Shown here: positions 22,501 through 32,412 of the stretch, piece after piece | How the letters are laid out: each line of letters opens with the position of its first letter | Numbering within the stretch: the stretch's first letter is position 1 | Assembly: GCA_000934455.1 (NCBI GenBank) | Contig: KN883609.1 | Coordinates: 12,137-44,548, forward strand | Reading direction: 5' to 3' | DNA: 32,412 nucleotides | DNA from: Apostichopus parvimensis | Taxonomy: Eukaryota > Echinodermata > Holothuroidea > Aspidochirotida > Stichopodidae | Made by a program: the position numbers and the translations under genes | Notes under the pieces: model-generated | Database searches by the model: none | What the model was told of the DNA's origin: nothing | The model's input: the letters and a program-made list of their open reading frames with translations, nothing else

Positions 22501-25500
22501 AATGGTTGATAAAAAAGGGAAACAATCGGAAAGTATCGACTATTATTAAGCTCAAAACTCTGTTTTTTGTTGTCGTGTAGGACGGAAACAATGATGGTGT
22601 CAGTGAAATGTCAGCATCTATCGCAAGACGGATCATTTTGTAACGATTTATAATCATAACGTGAAAACAATTTCTCATTAAAGCTTGCCAGCCATGCAGA
22701 TCAGGCCAATTAACATCGCTATGGTAACCATGACTACATCCTTTGTGTCACAGCCACAATTGCATATCGGCAAATATTAAAAATATCTTTATAGAAAGGA
22801 CAATTTAACACAATTTACATAATTTGTCTAAGTCATCCAAAGTTGCAATTTAGATACAATCCAATCGCATTCGAACTACAAATGTGCGTGCGTGTGTGTG
22901 TGTTTTATTTATTATTTAATTGACAGACTAATCTCCACAAAAACCAAACTAAAAATGGAACTAATATTCACAGATCATATTTAAATGTTTTCAACAAACA
23001 ATGGCATGAAATGGCTGGTTTCTAATAAAGACATGAATGAAGCAAAACTGGAAGTACTTGTGACAAGATCAAAAACAGTTTTCGAATTGCAATTAATCAA
23101 CTTTTGTCGACATAATTAATGAATGAACCAAATCCATTGATTTTTTTTCTATAATGTGCTTTCGGAGCAGACTGGCTGAAAACAGCTCTTTGAGATTGCA
23201 TCTCTCTAATTCTACTTTGCTTTTGAACTGCAGAAGTCTCATTTCAAAACAATGAAATGTAACCTTTTCAATCATAAACTTCTCCAAATTTGTCTTGTTG
23301 TAGACATAATACTAATACGGAGAAGGCAATGGTGAGAAAATATTGAGAAACCGAATCAGACGGATTTATTACTGAATCAAATTAATTAATTAACTCCCCC
23401 CTCCTTAACCAAAACTTTGGTGAACAAAAATCGACCAGATTGTCTTTACTTTGATCAATTGTAATCTCTTTTTGCCTATTACTTGAAAACGTTTTGGTTA
23501 AAATTGTTGACCAGATGCCAAAAAACTCCATATTAAGGGTCTGTATTTGCTAAACCTTGGCAGTCCATACAGCCATTTCTTGACCGACTGGCCCATTCCA
23601 AATTTCCAGTAAAATGTTCTCAAAAATCAAAAAAAAAAAGAAGTGATTTATGTCAACGAAATGTAACCTGCTCCTAAAACAAAACTTTTGCCTTTTGAAA
23701 TCTATAAATCTCAGAAAATAGGTGTTTCATGTTGTGTTTGAACTAAAATGTTAAGAAATATGTTATATATTAAAGACACTAAAAAGCCAAGACAATTTAC
23801 CTCATGTTTACTGAACTTTTTGAATCCCTCTCTCTTATAAATATCATCTTTGGTGTGAAATGTCTTGTGTCTTTCGATGTCGTACTTATTCTTGAAGACA
23901 AAGTCGCAGCCGTGTCGTTGACAGTGAAAGTGCGTCGTCTTCTGTCCGTAGAATTCGCAGAGACGGTTCCCGCAGTCCTCGGTGGCGCGGAATCTTTGGA
24001 AGCCCTCGTTGAGTAATGTGGCGTTCTTTTTGTGAAAGTTCTCGTGGCCTAGGACGTCTGAGGTACTAGTGTAGACTTTATTGCACCCCTGCTGAAAAAA
24101 GGATAAATGAAAAGTTGTCATAATTGTTGTTATGATGCACTCTCTGTTTTTAATATGCTTTCAAGAAACCAAATTTAATAACGACATATGATATAAACAA
24201 ACTTTTTTGGGAAAAGCACTTTGCCTGGAGGTTGTTGATCTCTAAATTATTCTCAGAAATTCATAGAGTATTAAAGTTAGCTGAATCAAATGTCTCAATC
24301 AGGTAAAAAAATATTTTGAGGGTGGGAGTTAAATTGCTCGTTGAAGTTCCAACATCAGTGGTAACCATTATTAGACTTTTTAGCATATTTTGGATCAAAA
24401 CTGATGACCTTTATTATAGCAGTCTCTTATTTAAACTTTAAAGAGGGAGGTGGAAGGGGAAGAGGGAGGGGTGGGGGTGGGATCAATCTCAAACTCGTGT
24501 AGTGACCAGGTTTTGCATTCATAATATTTGTCAGACAATCCTGATACGATCCCAGGAATTTTACGCGGCATCCATATGCAAATTTCTTTCCTCTGTTCCA
24601 CGCTAGCTGCCTATTGTGACTCGGAATATGAGTTGGCAGCAGTTTACGGTATGTATGCTGTGTTGTAACCTAGTTCTCATCTGGAATGCAATTGGTTAAG
24701 TTGGAATAGGTTAGAGAGGCAGCCGTGTTTTTCGGCATCCTGTAAAAGTTTGTATCTGCGTAGGTTTTGAATTTCAAAGTTCCGAGTTTTTTATCAAATT
24801 GTTGCGACTCTTCATTCGTAGTACTAGGCCTTGACTACATTGTTGCATCTCGGCATGTTTCTCCCACCTCCTGGTTGATTTTGACGATGTGGGTGTTTAC
24901 TGGTATTTAATACATCTCTATGTACTCCGTCCTTATGTATCAACGGACATGCCCTACTCATCGTACTGTCAGATTTTTCTTTTTTGTCGTGGTCCTTTTA
25001 TACTGGGTGACTGACACAGGTCCCTGCTCATGGTTACTACTTTACGGAACGGAATGGATTACCCCCCCCCTCTGCCCCCGCCCTCCCTTCCCCAGAAAAG
25101 GAAATGTTTGAAAAGACAACTGACAAAGATGTTTTTACCGCATCATAATGCTAACTTCTGAAGGTCTGAAATCCCGATATTAATCAGATTATTCTGTTTG
25201 CATTCAATTCTAGTTTCATATTAACTAATTACACTTGTTTACCTTATAACATTGCCCTTTCTTTTTAACTGTTGTCACATTCAAGACCTCTTTTGGTGGC
25301 TATGCTTTGGTAAATTCCATAAAAAGAAAAATCAATCAACTGAATATACATAATCAGTGCTCTGCCTGCGTCTAACGACAAACACACTTCCATTGTGTTA
25401 ACTGATCACAATTTGTTGTCTTTTCTTTAACAAAGATGGTTTGTTTTATTTTTCATTTTTTGGGGGGGTTATTGTAATTTGTTGAGCAATCACATCAAAA

Positions 25501-28132
25501 CTGTGGGAGATGAATAAGATGGTACCATGAAAAAAGAGATTTCATTAAAAAATTTACTTAGGAAAGCAATCATGAGCAAAATTACAACGATTAAGGTTCT
25601 AATGTCTGAACAAATCAAATCATAACAATATGTGATGAGAATATTTTTTTTTTTTTTTGTTTTTTTTTTGGCCCCCAAGATATTTTACACTTGCTAACAT
25701 TTGCAAGTATCACATGTTTGGCAGGTCTGTAAAAGTCTGAAATTTCCCTGATTAATGAACAAATACATTTTATTCTATACTATGTTCTCTGCTTAAGAGA
25801 ATGTCCACCAAGATGAGAGAAGCTTGCATGGGAAAGGGCAAGACACTGTGTCCTCCTCAAGGCCCATTCCCCTCCCCCCACCCCCTTCCACTAAAAAGGA
25901 ACTGTGGATGTGTTTCGTTTCTTTACAAGTCTAATGCCAACTTCCACGAGAGCAAAGACTTTGTCAAACCAGCAACTATTGTGTGTAGTGTCAGGAGAGC
26001 AATATGAAATGCTTACCAGACTTGTAGTACAGGACTGACAGGGTGAGTATGAGTATGAGTAGAATTTCCATCATGAGTATGAGTAAAAGCATGAGTAGCA
26101 TTTCAATCATGAGTATGAGTAAAAGCATAAGTATGCATAGAATTTCCCTTGTTATGAGTATGAGTTCAAGCATGAGAATGAGTAGAAGGTCCCTCGTTAT
26201 GAGTATGAGTAGAATTTCCCGCATTATGAGTATGAGTAAAAGCATGAGTATGCATAGAATTTCCCTCGTTTTGAGTGTGAGAAAAAGTATGAGTAGAATT
26301 TCCTTTGTTATGAGTATGAGTAGAATTTCCTTCGTTATGAGTATGAGTAAAAGCATGAGTATGTATAAAATTGTCCTCGTTATGAGTATGAGAAAAAGTA
26401 TGAGTATGAGTAGAATTTCCTTTGTTATGAGTATGAGTAGAATTTCCCGCGTTATGAGTATGAGTAAAAGCATGAGTATGAGTAGAAATTTCCATCGTTG
26501 TGAGTCAAGTAAGAATACTTAATTTGCACTAGAGTGTATACTAGATTCAAAGATAACCCAGAGTACCAGATCGAGTTCAAATTCAGCTACAGTAGGTTAT
26601 CCCCAATTGACTCTAACGCAATACTTTGCAATTCCTAAATTTTGTCACTAGTTGTGCAGCAATTTAATACACCAAGGACCACCTATCAATCCAAAAATGA
26701 TGTGATCAAGGTCACCCTGCGATCATGCCGCACTACAAAATCACTAATCCGCAAGCATTTCCATTCAATTCAGAAACAAAAAAAAACAGAAAAAACTTTT
26801 TCCTTGATTACATATTTAACATATAATGCAGCACATCCACATAGAGGCCCAATTCACATCTATAGATATTATTTCATCATCTGTAGTGAAACTGAAACAT
26901 CTGTGTATTACATGAGTTGAACCGCATCACTGTACTATTGTACCGCGTGGGAAAGAAATCAACGTTTGCACGATGCCTTAATAACTAAATTACAGATAAA
27001 CTCTGGGCATGGGAACTTTTTGAATATATCAAAAGAAAACAAACACACACAATCAAAAAAAATTAAAAGAAGCAGAGAGAGAAAAACAAGTTAAATGAAT
27101 GTCAGCTTGAAAAATTTGAGTGTAATTGGAAAAAAATAACCAGCATTTTTACAACCCAATCAGTATGCCTTTTTGTTTAAATAGAAAAGAAAAAAAAATC
27201 AACTTCTCATACTTGGTTGCTTATTAATCAATAAAACAAGCCAAGCTTGGCCTTGTAGAAAGTCATTATTTCCAAATTGCTTGTTTGTCTAACAACATTA
27301 AAAAATTGTGTTATTTTGATGATTTTCTATTACAAAATGAATACAGCATTGGGGGAAAAGAAAAATGAAAAAAAAAACTCCCTTGTTTTTTAATTAAATG
27401 ACAACTTTTAGCATGGTAGGAAATTTGATACTGATATGGGTAATGAACAGCGCGCAACATCTGCACCCTTTGCTGATGAAGGGCGGAGAAGTGAAAAAGC
27501 AGAGACGGTGAGAGTCCATTCAGCGACAATAGAATCATGGATATTCTAGAGGATAATAAATGAAATGTTAAAGCAAAAAGACCGTTTTAAGAGGAGCCAG
27601 AAAAAATGTACCAATCTCTGTTTAACATTGAACTACAAAATGTTTTCAATTATGCAGCCAAGGTGAAATATTGAACTTTTAGAAAAGACATGGCTAATTG
27701 TCTCAAACCTTCAAAAAATACAAAAACAATTTTCACAGGGATGGGTCTTTTTGAGAATACCTTTACACTTAACTTTACTAACATTTGGAGAGTAACTGCA
27801 AAAGGGGGGGGGGGTGAAGGTTAGGGGGTTAGGGTGAGGGGTAATAGAGAAGAAAAGGTGTTATAGGGATGGGAAGGGAAGGGGCAGGGGAAGGGAAAGG
27901 AGAGGGGTAGGGAGAGCAAATGTATACCTTTGGTTATGGTACTGGAAGTTACACCTTCAACACTTACCTGCATACAGTGATAATGGGTGTTACGAAAGTT
28001 GAGAGCACAACCAGGGTAATGCGGGCTGCAGTCATCTGAGGGGCTGAACCGCATGAAACCGTGCTGAAGGGAGTCGTCTCTCCTACGGTGCCAGTTGTAA
28101 TGTCTCATAACATCCTCTTTGCGGGTAAACCT
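15443..28132 (-). CDS. CASZ1: Castor zinc finger protein (CASZ1), C-terminal 1020 residues, seven exons; 5' end outside the window
   Basis: Nuclear DNA-binding transcription factor of the castor family, which controls neural and, in vertebrates, cardiovascular differentiation. Exons in transcript order: 28132-27968, 24091-23801, 20569-19869, 19391-19269, 18593-18470, 18014-17445, 16531-15443. Junctions are GT-AG with matching phases. In window numbering the fingers lie at 1-15 (second half of finger 1), 35-75, 95-134, 154-192, 393-429, 449-491, 578-611 onward, 631-669, 853-891, 911-947 and 967-1005: eleven, as in the long vertebrate form. Each unit from 2 on has C-x(3-6)-C, an H-[FY]-H-C core and a second C..H-x3-H set, preceded by a GFxxF-type linker. 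Candidate nuclear-localisation basic clusters are at 809-833. Oddities are in fingers 6 and 7. The tail after finger 11 is only 15 residues. The N-terminal region is not in this window. Confidence 0.95.
16532..17444 (-). other. CASZ1 intron f/g
   Basis: A 913-base AT-rich intron. A G run on the plus strand (about 17394-17414) becomes a C-rich tract 31 nt after the 5' splice site in the transcript. Nothing else was recognised. Confidence 0.75.
17445..18014 (-). CDS. CASZ1: CASZ1 exon f: rest of finger 6, acidic linker, finger 7, most of finger 8
   Basis: Encodes residues 469-658. It opens with [18 protein letters not shown] (finger 6), then an acidic run of ten E/D residues (509-518), a P/S/T-rich linker, finger 7 ([21 protein letters not shown], without a closing histidine) and finger 8 up to CHFSFLQ. 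The acceptor is CTCTGCAG and the donor is CAG|GTAAAT, both in phase 0. Confidence 0.92.
18015..18469 (-). other. CASZ1 intron e/f
   Basis: A 455-base AT-rich intron with no element recognised. Confidence 0.75.
18470..18593 (-). CDS. CASZ1: CASZ1 exon e: end of finger 5, first half of finger 6
   Basis: Encodes residues 427-468. The tyrosine-histidine at its start supplies the last zinc ligand of finger 5 (HTRYH). The linker [10 protein letters not shown] is followed by [16 protein letters not shown]. The donor is TGG|GTAAGT in phase 0. Confidence 0.9.
18594..19268 (-). other. CASZ1 intron d/e
   Basis: A 675-base intron. Its 18890-19260 part is more balanced in base composition and, with the neighbouring exon, carries a 164-codon open frame on the opposite strand. 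I see no protein family in that frame. Confidence 0.7.
19269..19391 (-). CDS. CASZ1: CASZ1 exon d: finger 5
   Basis: Encodes residues 386-426: [25 protein letters not shown]. The exon is 123 nt with phase 2 at both ends, so it can be skipped in frame; skipping would remove finger 5 almost entirely. The acceptor has an interrupted pyrimidine tract (CCCCCGGTATCTGGAAATAG). Confidence 0.9.
19392..19868 (-). other. CASZ1 intron c/d
   Basis: A 477-base intron with a G-rich stretch near 19681-19727 on the plus strand. No element was recognised. Confidence 0.7.
19869..20569 (-). CDS. CASZ1: CASZ1 exon c: finger 4 and the long linker
   Basis: Encodes residues 153-385. Finger 4 (SCKYESC..LNHFHC..HSHKRKH) is followed by a low-complexity linker rich in P, S, M and E. 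The linker holds VKSE twice (234-237 and 296-299, the latter extended to VKSEPSSP), a PPPY motif (309-312) and an acidic stretch before EDTWRKYLK. The linker keeps the order seen in vertebrate CASZ1 but is shorter. The donor is AAAAG|GTAAGG in phase 2. Confidence 0.92.
20570..23800 (-). other. CASZ1 intron b/c (3.2 kb)
   Basis: AT-rich, with A runs (for example 21895-21913), a GT microsatellite at about 22886-22903 and spurious open frames such as 21764-22216. No exon or element was recognised. Confidence 0.7.
22886..22903 (+). repeat. (GT)n microsatellite
   Basis: GTGCGTGCGTGTGTGTGTGT dinucleotide run inside CASZ1 intron b/c. Confidence 0.75.
23801..24091 (-). CDS. CASZ1: CASZ1 exon b: rest of finger 2, finger 3
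   Basis: Encodes 97 residues (56-152): [20 protein letters not shown] completes finger 2; [20 protein letters not shown] is finger 3. The acceptor is TTTTTTCAGCAG, a NAGNAG pair; the upstream AG gives the family spacing C-x4-C (CMQQGC). The donor is GAG|GTAAAT. Phases are 0 and 0. Confidence 0.93.
26043..26505. repeat. Satellite array built on GAGTAT-type hexamers
   Basis: Tandem GAGTATGAGTA words alternate with two spacers, GAATTTCC(C/T)-CGTTAT and AAAGCATGAGTAT, giving a higher-order period of roughly 27-57 bases. Unit length stays close to a multiple of three for long stretches, so both strands have long open frames (M/S-rich on plus; T/H-rich, with THTHN repeats, on minus). These are by-products of the repeat. 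Confidence 0.9.
27806..27917. repeat. G-rich tract downstream of CASZ1 exon a
   Basis: A plus-strand run of G10 followed by GGTTAGGGGGTTAGGGTGAGGGG and many GGGAAGGG words. It is C-rich in the CASZ1 transcript and begins about 50 nt after the exon a donor. It has strong quadruplex potential on the plus strand. Confidence 0.6.
27968..28132 (-). CDS. CASZ1: CASZ1 exon a: end of finger 1, first half of finger 2
   Basis: Encodes 55 residues, window residues 1-55: [14 protein letters not shown] (closing finger 1) and then [17 protein letters not shown]. The acceptor is TCTTTCAG and the donor is CAG|GTAAGTG. Phases are 0 and 0, so skipping would keep the frame. C/U-rich tracts flank it on both sides in the pre-mRNA. 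Confidence 0.93.
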
Positions 28133-28214
28133 CTGAAAGATGAACAAGAAGAAACTCAACATGATAGGGGTACTGCTCAAAATGTCTAATGGCCCTATCT
28201 GCAAATTTGGGAGA

Positions 28215-28313
28215 GGAAGAAGTTTCTTCTTCATTGGGGAGAATAGGGAGGGATAGGAGAGGAGAAGGGGTGGGGTGGGGTGAAGGGAAGAAAGGAAGGG
28301 GAGAGGGTATTTC
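28215..28313. repeat. G/A-rich tract upstream of CASZ1 exon a
   Basis: Purine-rich on the plus strand (GGGGTGGGGTGGGG and GGGAAG-type words), so pyrimidine-rich in the transcript, starting about 80 nt upstream of the exon a acceptor. Confidence 0.6.
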
Positions 28314-28959
28314 CTAGAGGACTCCAAATTACACAAGAGCAAGTTTATTTTACACACATGTACAGATCATCAACTTTGGCAACCAAATATGCTGACGGAA
28401 CCAAGACAAAATTGTGACGTATAAATGTTAAGAAATTTATGTTAATACTTGGAATGCTGGGAAAATCGATGAGTCTTTAACAACTTCCAATTTATTCAAT
28501 ATGTGTGCTCTTGCTAGAAAATACAAATAAATTATTATCTTAACTACAATCCCTCTTCTCTTATGTTTGCAGTGTGTCTTTTCACTAAACAAGGTCTTTA
28601 AGAATTAGTACATCTTGCAATTTCTGTGTCCGTAATGAAACACTTCTGTATTTATGCTCCATGTACAAGTTGACAAGGAAACTTACAAAACACGAAAACA
28701 ACGACCTTCCTTGCAAAAATATGATTGGGGAAAAGAAATGGCCATATCAGCACTAAAAAAAAAAAAAAAAATAGGCTGGATCTCAGGGGGCCAAAACACA
28801 CCAGGTATGTACAAATAAATAACACTCAACAGTTGAATAGGGAATAACAGGAGGGGGGGACATCAAGAGGTTGGGGAAAAAAAATGACATACAGGAAAAA
28901 TGTACCGACATTGATGTCACGGCACGGAACAAAAAAACTTAATTTATTTCATCGTTTTA

Positions 28960-30420
28960 GGGTCAACCCCCTACAAGGAGCCTCCATGAATGTAAGACGA
29001 AAGGCATATTTAACAAATCATCCTTTGTGTAAACTATTCCCTCGGCTTTGATACGTTTACAAGAAAGAAGAAAAGGAGAAGGATAATGACGGCCGAGTCG
29101 CCTCCCGTACGGCCTCGCTCTCGAGAAATGAAAACAAGAGGAAGACATCGATGAGAAAGAAAGCCCATCACCTCGAGCTGATTGCCCTTCCTCTTCTCAT
29201 ATACAATGGGCCCCAACCGTAAAATATTAATCTCTAAAATTATAAAGCATCGGTAAATGACGGAACAAGCATAAATTTGACTCCATAAAAAATGAAAGCT
29301 TCTTGGATTTATCTGCTGCCATTGTCTCGTCGGCCGGCCCCCCTTGACAGTCTTCCTCCAAAACCACAAAGCGAAACCCTGGCGACATTGCCGGATATGG
29401 ACCGACAGACGTTGTTACTTAGGTTAAAAGTTGAGGATTGGATTTTCTCTCGTGGAACTTGCTCTTCCTCGCTACTATGTCGTATATAACATCGTTAAAC
29501 TATTCTTTCCAAGTGTCACTTAAATCGTATATTTCCTCCCAACATGATGTCGTAGCAATTTTTTGACACACCGCCAACAGCTGTTCCTGGTAATTAACAT
29601 CCCCCGTTCGATGTCTTTTTTTTTTCCTTCCCTTTTTCTTTTCTTTCTTCCCCCCGTACGTCCCCAATACTCTCTGGCTAGCTAAAACTTCTCCTGCAGT
29701 TTCATGACAAACTATCCTGCCAGTTGATAATTTCATATTCAAATATGAGAGCTATGTTAAGAATTTCAATGGAATTTATACCAAAGTTCAGTTCGAGATT
29801 ACTTTTCCCCTACAAATTGCTAAGCTAAAGTGATGGCTTTATTACGCAGAGAGAGAATGAGAATGAGATAGAGACCGGTGGAGTCACCAATATCGTAGCG
29901 GCGATGGACTACGGGCTTCCGGCGTACGACGACACAAACGAAGGGGAGAGACATAACGAGAAAAGAGGGGAAAGAAAGACGAAAACTAATTAGACAAAAT
30001 GGCAGCTCGGCCAAAACGCCGAACGATGACACAAAATTGAAGATGCCAAGCAAAGAAGGCACACAACAAGTTCAATGGAGAAGTTTCTCTTCCAAAGGTC
30101 ACATTCTTGCAAAGTTATAAGATTTCATTTGCACATGTGAGTCGGTTATGATAAATGCTGAGAGAGAAATGCAGCTCGAGGGGCTTTTTAAGGGGTATCG
30201 CCACCAATATTGTGGTAATATTCCACGCAATATGAGCATCCAAATTTGCTCCTAGTCGACGGGGGCCTTGTTTGGTGATGATGATGTTTGGGTTCGTCGT
30301 GTACGAGTAGCGATGCGACGTTGGTCTTCGCAATCAGACAAAAGTGACGTTTAATTCCAAGGACGGTATGAGGTCCCGACTGATTCTTGTATCTTCTCAC
30401 CATTCGGTTCTCTGTTGTTT
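28960..30420. promoter_or_regulatory. Candidate conserved non-coding block
   Basis: A stretch of balanced composition inside the CASZ1 intron with homeodomain-type cores (for example CTAATTAG near 29987) and no coding signal. The suggestion of regulatory DNA rests only on composition and location. Confidence 0.2.
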
Positions 30421-30759
30421 GCTTTAATTTTCATAACCAGTATTGGTACAGAAAATATTTTGCAAATAGTTGGAAATTGAACTAAAACAATATTTTACAT
30501 TTTACATATATGTATCTATTTTAATATATATTTGTCTATGGATCGAATTATATCACATAGCACAATCATGTTTCTGTAAACTGAAGGTATATGGGTCTTT
30601 TTTCACAAAACTGATTCATCATTTAGGCAATTTGAATCATTTCTCCTCAAAAAAAAATCTTTTCCCTAATATTCAAGGTCTATATACGACTTGCTTGATT
30701 CTTCTTCTATTTTGGTGTATCTTGGTTGGTTTGTTGTGATATCATAGTTTAGGAAAAAA

Positions 30760-30830
30760 CTAAATAAATAAACAAACAAACAAAATAAATAAACAAATGA
30801 ATAAATACATAAACATAAAACAAAATAATT
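30760..30830 (+). repeat. AAAT/AAAC-rich simple repeat
   Basis: Tandem AAATAAATAAACAAAC-type tetramers within the CASZ1 intron. Confidence 0.75.
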
Positions 30831-31073
30831 TCTGCACAAATCACCCTCAATAGTACCATTCTCTATTCTATGGACATAAACAAATGCAAACTTCCATGCT
30901 TGATTCTAATATTCAAATATTAGATCAATTTTAAAGATGTATAGACAAAAGATATTAATTAGAAGGCACTGGGAAGGGATAAACATGAGAAGGGTCATAG
31001 AAAGAAGGGGGCCGGGGAGGGAGTGTGGGTATGTAGCTGGGATGGAAGGTGTGTATTTCATACATAATTAATG

Positions 31074-31461
31074 ATCATTTAAGTTTGACATAATTTTTTT
31101 AATTCATTTTTTCTCTCGCAATACTGGCAAATTCTTTTTATGGTAAACACGCCCCCCCCCCCACCCTGTTTTGTGTCCCTTCATTCTCGTTTTACAACAC
31201 ATTTCATGTATTATTCACCGGTTCTTTATTCAACTTCAGTACTGATCTAAGAAATGGAGCATATTTGATAATCGTTTAAGTTTGACATAATTTTGTTAAC
31301 TTATTTTTGCTCTTGCAATACTGGCAAATTTGTTTCTATGGTTAAACATGGCCCAACTTGTCTTAAGTCCCTTCTTTCTCGTTTTTACAACACATTTCAT
31401 GTTATTAAACTATTCATTGGTTCTTTATATAACTTCAGTATCGATGTGCGAAATGGAGCAT
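31074..31461 (+). repeat. Two-copy tandem duplication of about 197 bp
   Basis: 31074-31262 and 31271-31461 share ordered words: TTTAAGTTTGACATAATTTT, GCAATACTGGCAAATT, TTTACAACACATTTCATGT, GGTTCTTTAT and GAAATGGAGCAT. The offset is 197-199 bases. The copies are diverged, and copy 1 carries a C12-type run absent from copy 2. Confidence 0.85.
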
Positions 31462-32412
31462 CGTGTGTTTTGGTGCCTCCTCGGTATATTACGAGCCGTG
31501 CGTCTTTATAAATTACCGATCGGGACATCTGGAGAGCCAACTCTCAAATATGGGCCTGCTCACATATCTCAGTGTCTGGATATAGATATGTAATTCCAGA
31601 CCCTTCCACATTGTTGGGCCCCATTTTTATGCTTTGCTGTCAACTGTCCAAAGAAGTTTTCTCTCTCTATATAGTTCTCAAACAAATACAAACACATTCG
31701 CTTTGTTACTCCCGAAGAGAGAGAGAGAGCGGGGAAAAAAAAATTGATGACTTGCACAGCCGAGGAACAAATGTCACGGCTACTCTGCTATAGGGAGAGA
31801 GGAGAAAAAAAAGAAAATAAAAAAAAGACCCGAGGGCAACAATCTATTTCAGAGACGACATAACTTTGAAACAAAGGGAAATTAATATCGAGTGAGGTCT
31901 GTTTAGCTTTGATATGTAGATTGGGACAAGACGAGGGCGACGACTACAACGGCCAAGGAGAAATGAGAGATGGTTGGTGGAAATTGATTAATCTGGCTAA
32001 TTACCACGACACTTTTTATAGGAACGGGAAACACAAAGCTAATAAAGGTTATGATTCTGTGATTATTTACAGATCGTCAGCTTTTTAACCAAGGCGATTC
32101 GGTGAGAGGAAGCAATCACTTTTCGAGGGAGGATGTAAATGGTTTAAAAAAAGGACTCGAAGGATTTTCGACTGTGTTTGGGGTTCAAGAAAAGCCCGGT
32201 GGATTTTCTTTCGAAAAAAAGAAGAAGAAAAAAAAATAGAAAAAGTCAGACGACCCAGTTAGACATTAAGTGGGAGGGTGGGGGGGGGGTGGTGGAAATA
32301 ACCTCCCAGTGATCAAAGGTCTTCCTCGGACATTGAGCTCCTCGCAGCTTAGCAGGAAGGATCAATACATTGCAGGAATGATTCACCTTAAATGACTACC
32401 TTTCAAATTAAT

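Larger units (their letters stand above)
24092..27967 (-). other. CASZ1 intron a/b (3.9 kb)
   Basis: AT-rich intron with several G-rich plus-strand tracts (24441-24482 and 27806-27917), a C run near 25063-25070 and the satellite at 26043-26505. No coding signal was recognised. Confidence 0.7.
28133..32412 (-). other. CASZ1 upstream intron, incomplete, no exon seen
   Basis: The first half of finger 1 and everything N-terminal must be encoded upstream, and no castor-like peptide occurs on the minus strand here, so the intron extends past the window edge (at least 4.3 kb). Parts at 28960-30420 and 31850-32160 have fewer homopolymer runs and more balanced composition than the rest. AT-rich simple repeats occur at about 30760-30830. 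Confidence 0.65.

Noticed and set aside
26043..26522. Possible Met/Ser- or Thr/His-repeat protein genes
   Set aside because: Both are direct translations of a simple satellite and occur on several frames at once.
27816..27838. Telomere-type TTAGGG repeat
   Set aside because: Only two imperfect units inside a generally G-rich tract; not an interstitial telomere array.
28963..29369. Possible upstream CASZ1 exon in the right-hand region
   Set aside because: The frames contain no zinc-ligand pattern or castor linker, and none offers a finger 1 first half that would join [14 protein letters not shown].

Overview
This is a eukaryotic, animal nuclear window: intron-split genes with GT-AG junctions, AT-rich non-coding DNA, mini- and microsatellites, a tRNA-derived SINE-like element and one 50-base assembly gap. 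The two genes I can name are TMEM107 and the castor zinc-finger gene CASZ1. The 11-unit castor architecture, matching the long vertebrate CASZ1 form as I recall it, and the strong allelic divergence hinted at around the gap suggest an outbred marine invertebrate deuterostome. An echinoderm such as a sea cucumber is plausible. That taxonomic guess is inference and low in confidence.

Layout. 1-1034: upstream region, with a perfect RFX X-box match at 78-92. 1043-5268 (+): TMEM107, five coding exons giving a complete 138-residue four-helix ciliary transition-zone protein; intron 3 holds three more X-box-like sites. 5269-15442: tail-to-tail intergenic DNA containing a tRNA-derived SINE-like element (about 6244-6530), degenerate local repeats (6790-7630), and a 1.3-kb block that occurs twice, on both sides of the N gap (10208-11467 and 11518-12826), each copy with a minisatellite of about 30 bp. 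15443-28132 (-): CASZ1, seven coding exons joining into 1020 residues that run from the second half of zinc finger 1 through finger 11 to the stop codon; the N-terminal exons lie beyond the right edge. 28133-32412: part of a CASZ1 intron with no exon I can recognise, a two-copy 0.2-kb tandem repeat and stretches that look like candidate conserved non-coding DNA.

TMEM107 acts at the base of the cilium (MKS module) and CASZ1 is a nuclear DNA-binding regulator of neural and cardiovascular differentiation. They converge here but no functional link is evident. No bacterial-type operon, CRISPR array, virus or complete autonomous transposon was seen. The most useful observations are the X-box sites around TMEM107, the unmerged duplicated contig ends at the gap, and several details of CASZ1: a NAGNAG acceptor inside a finger, a missing zinc ligand in finger 7, and a phospho-SUMO motif.
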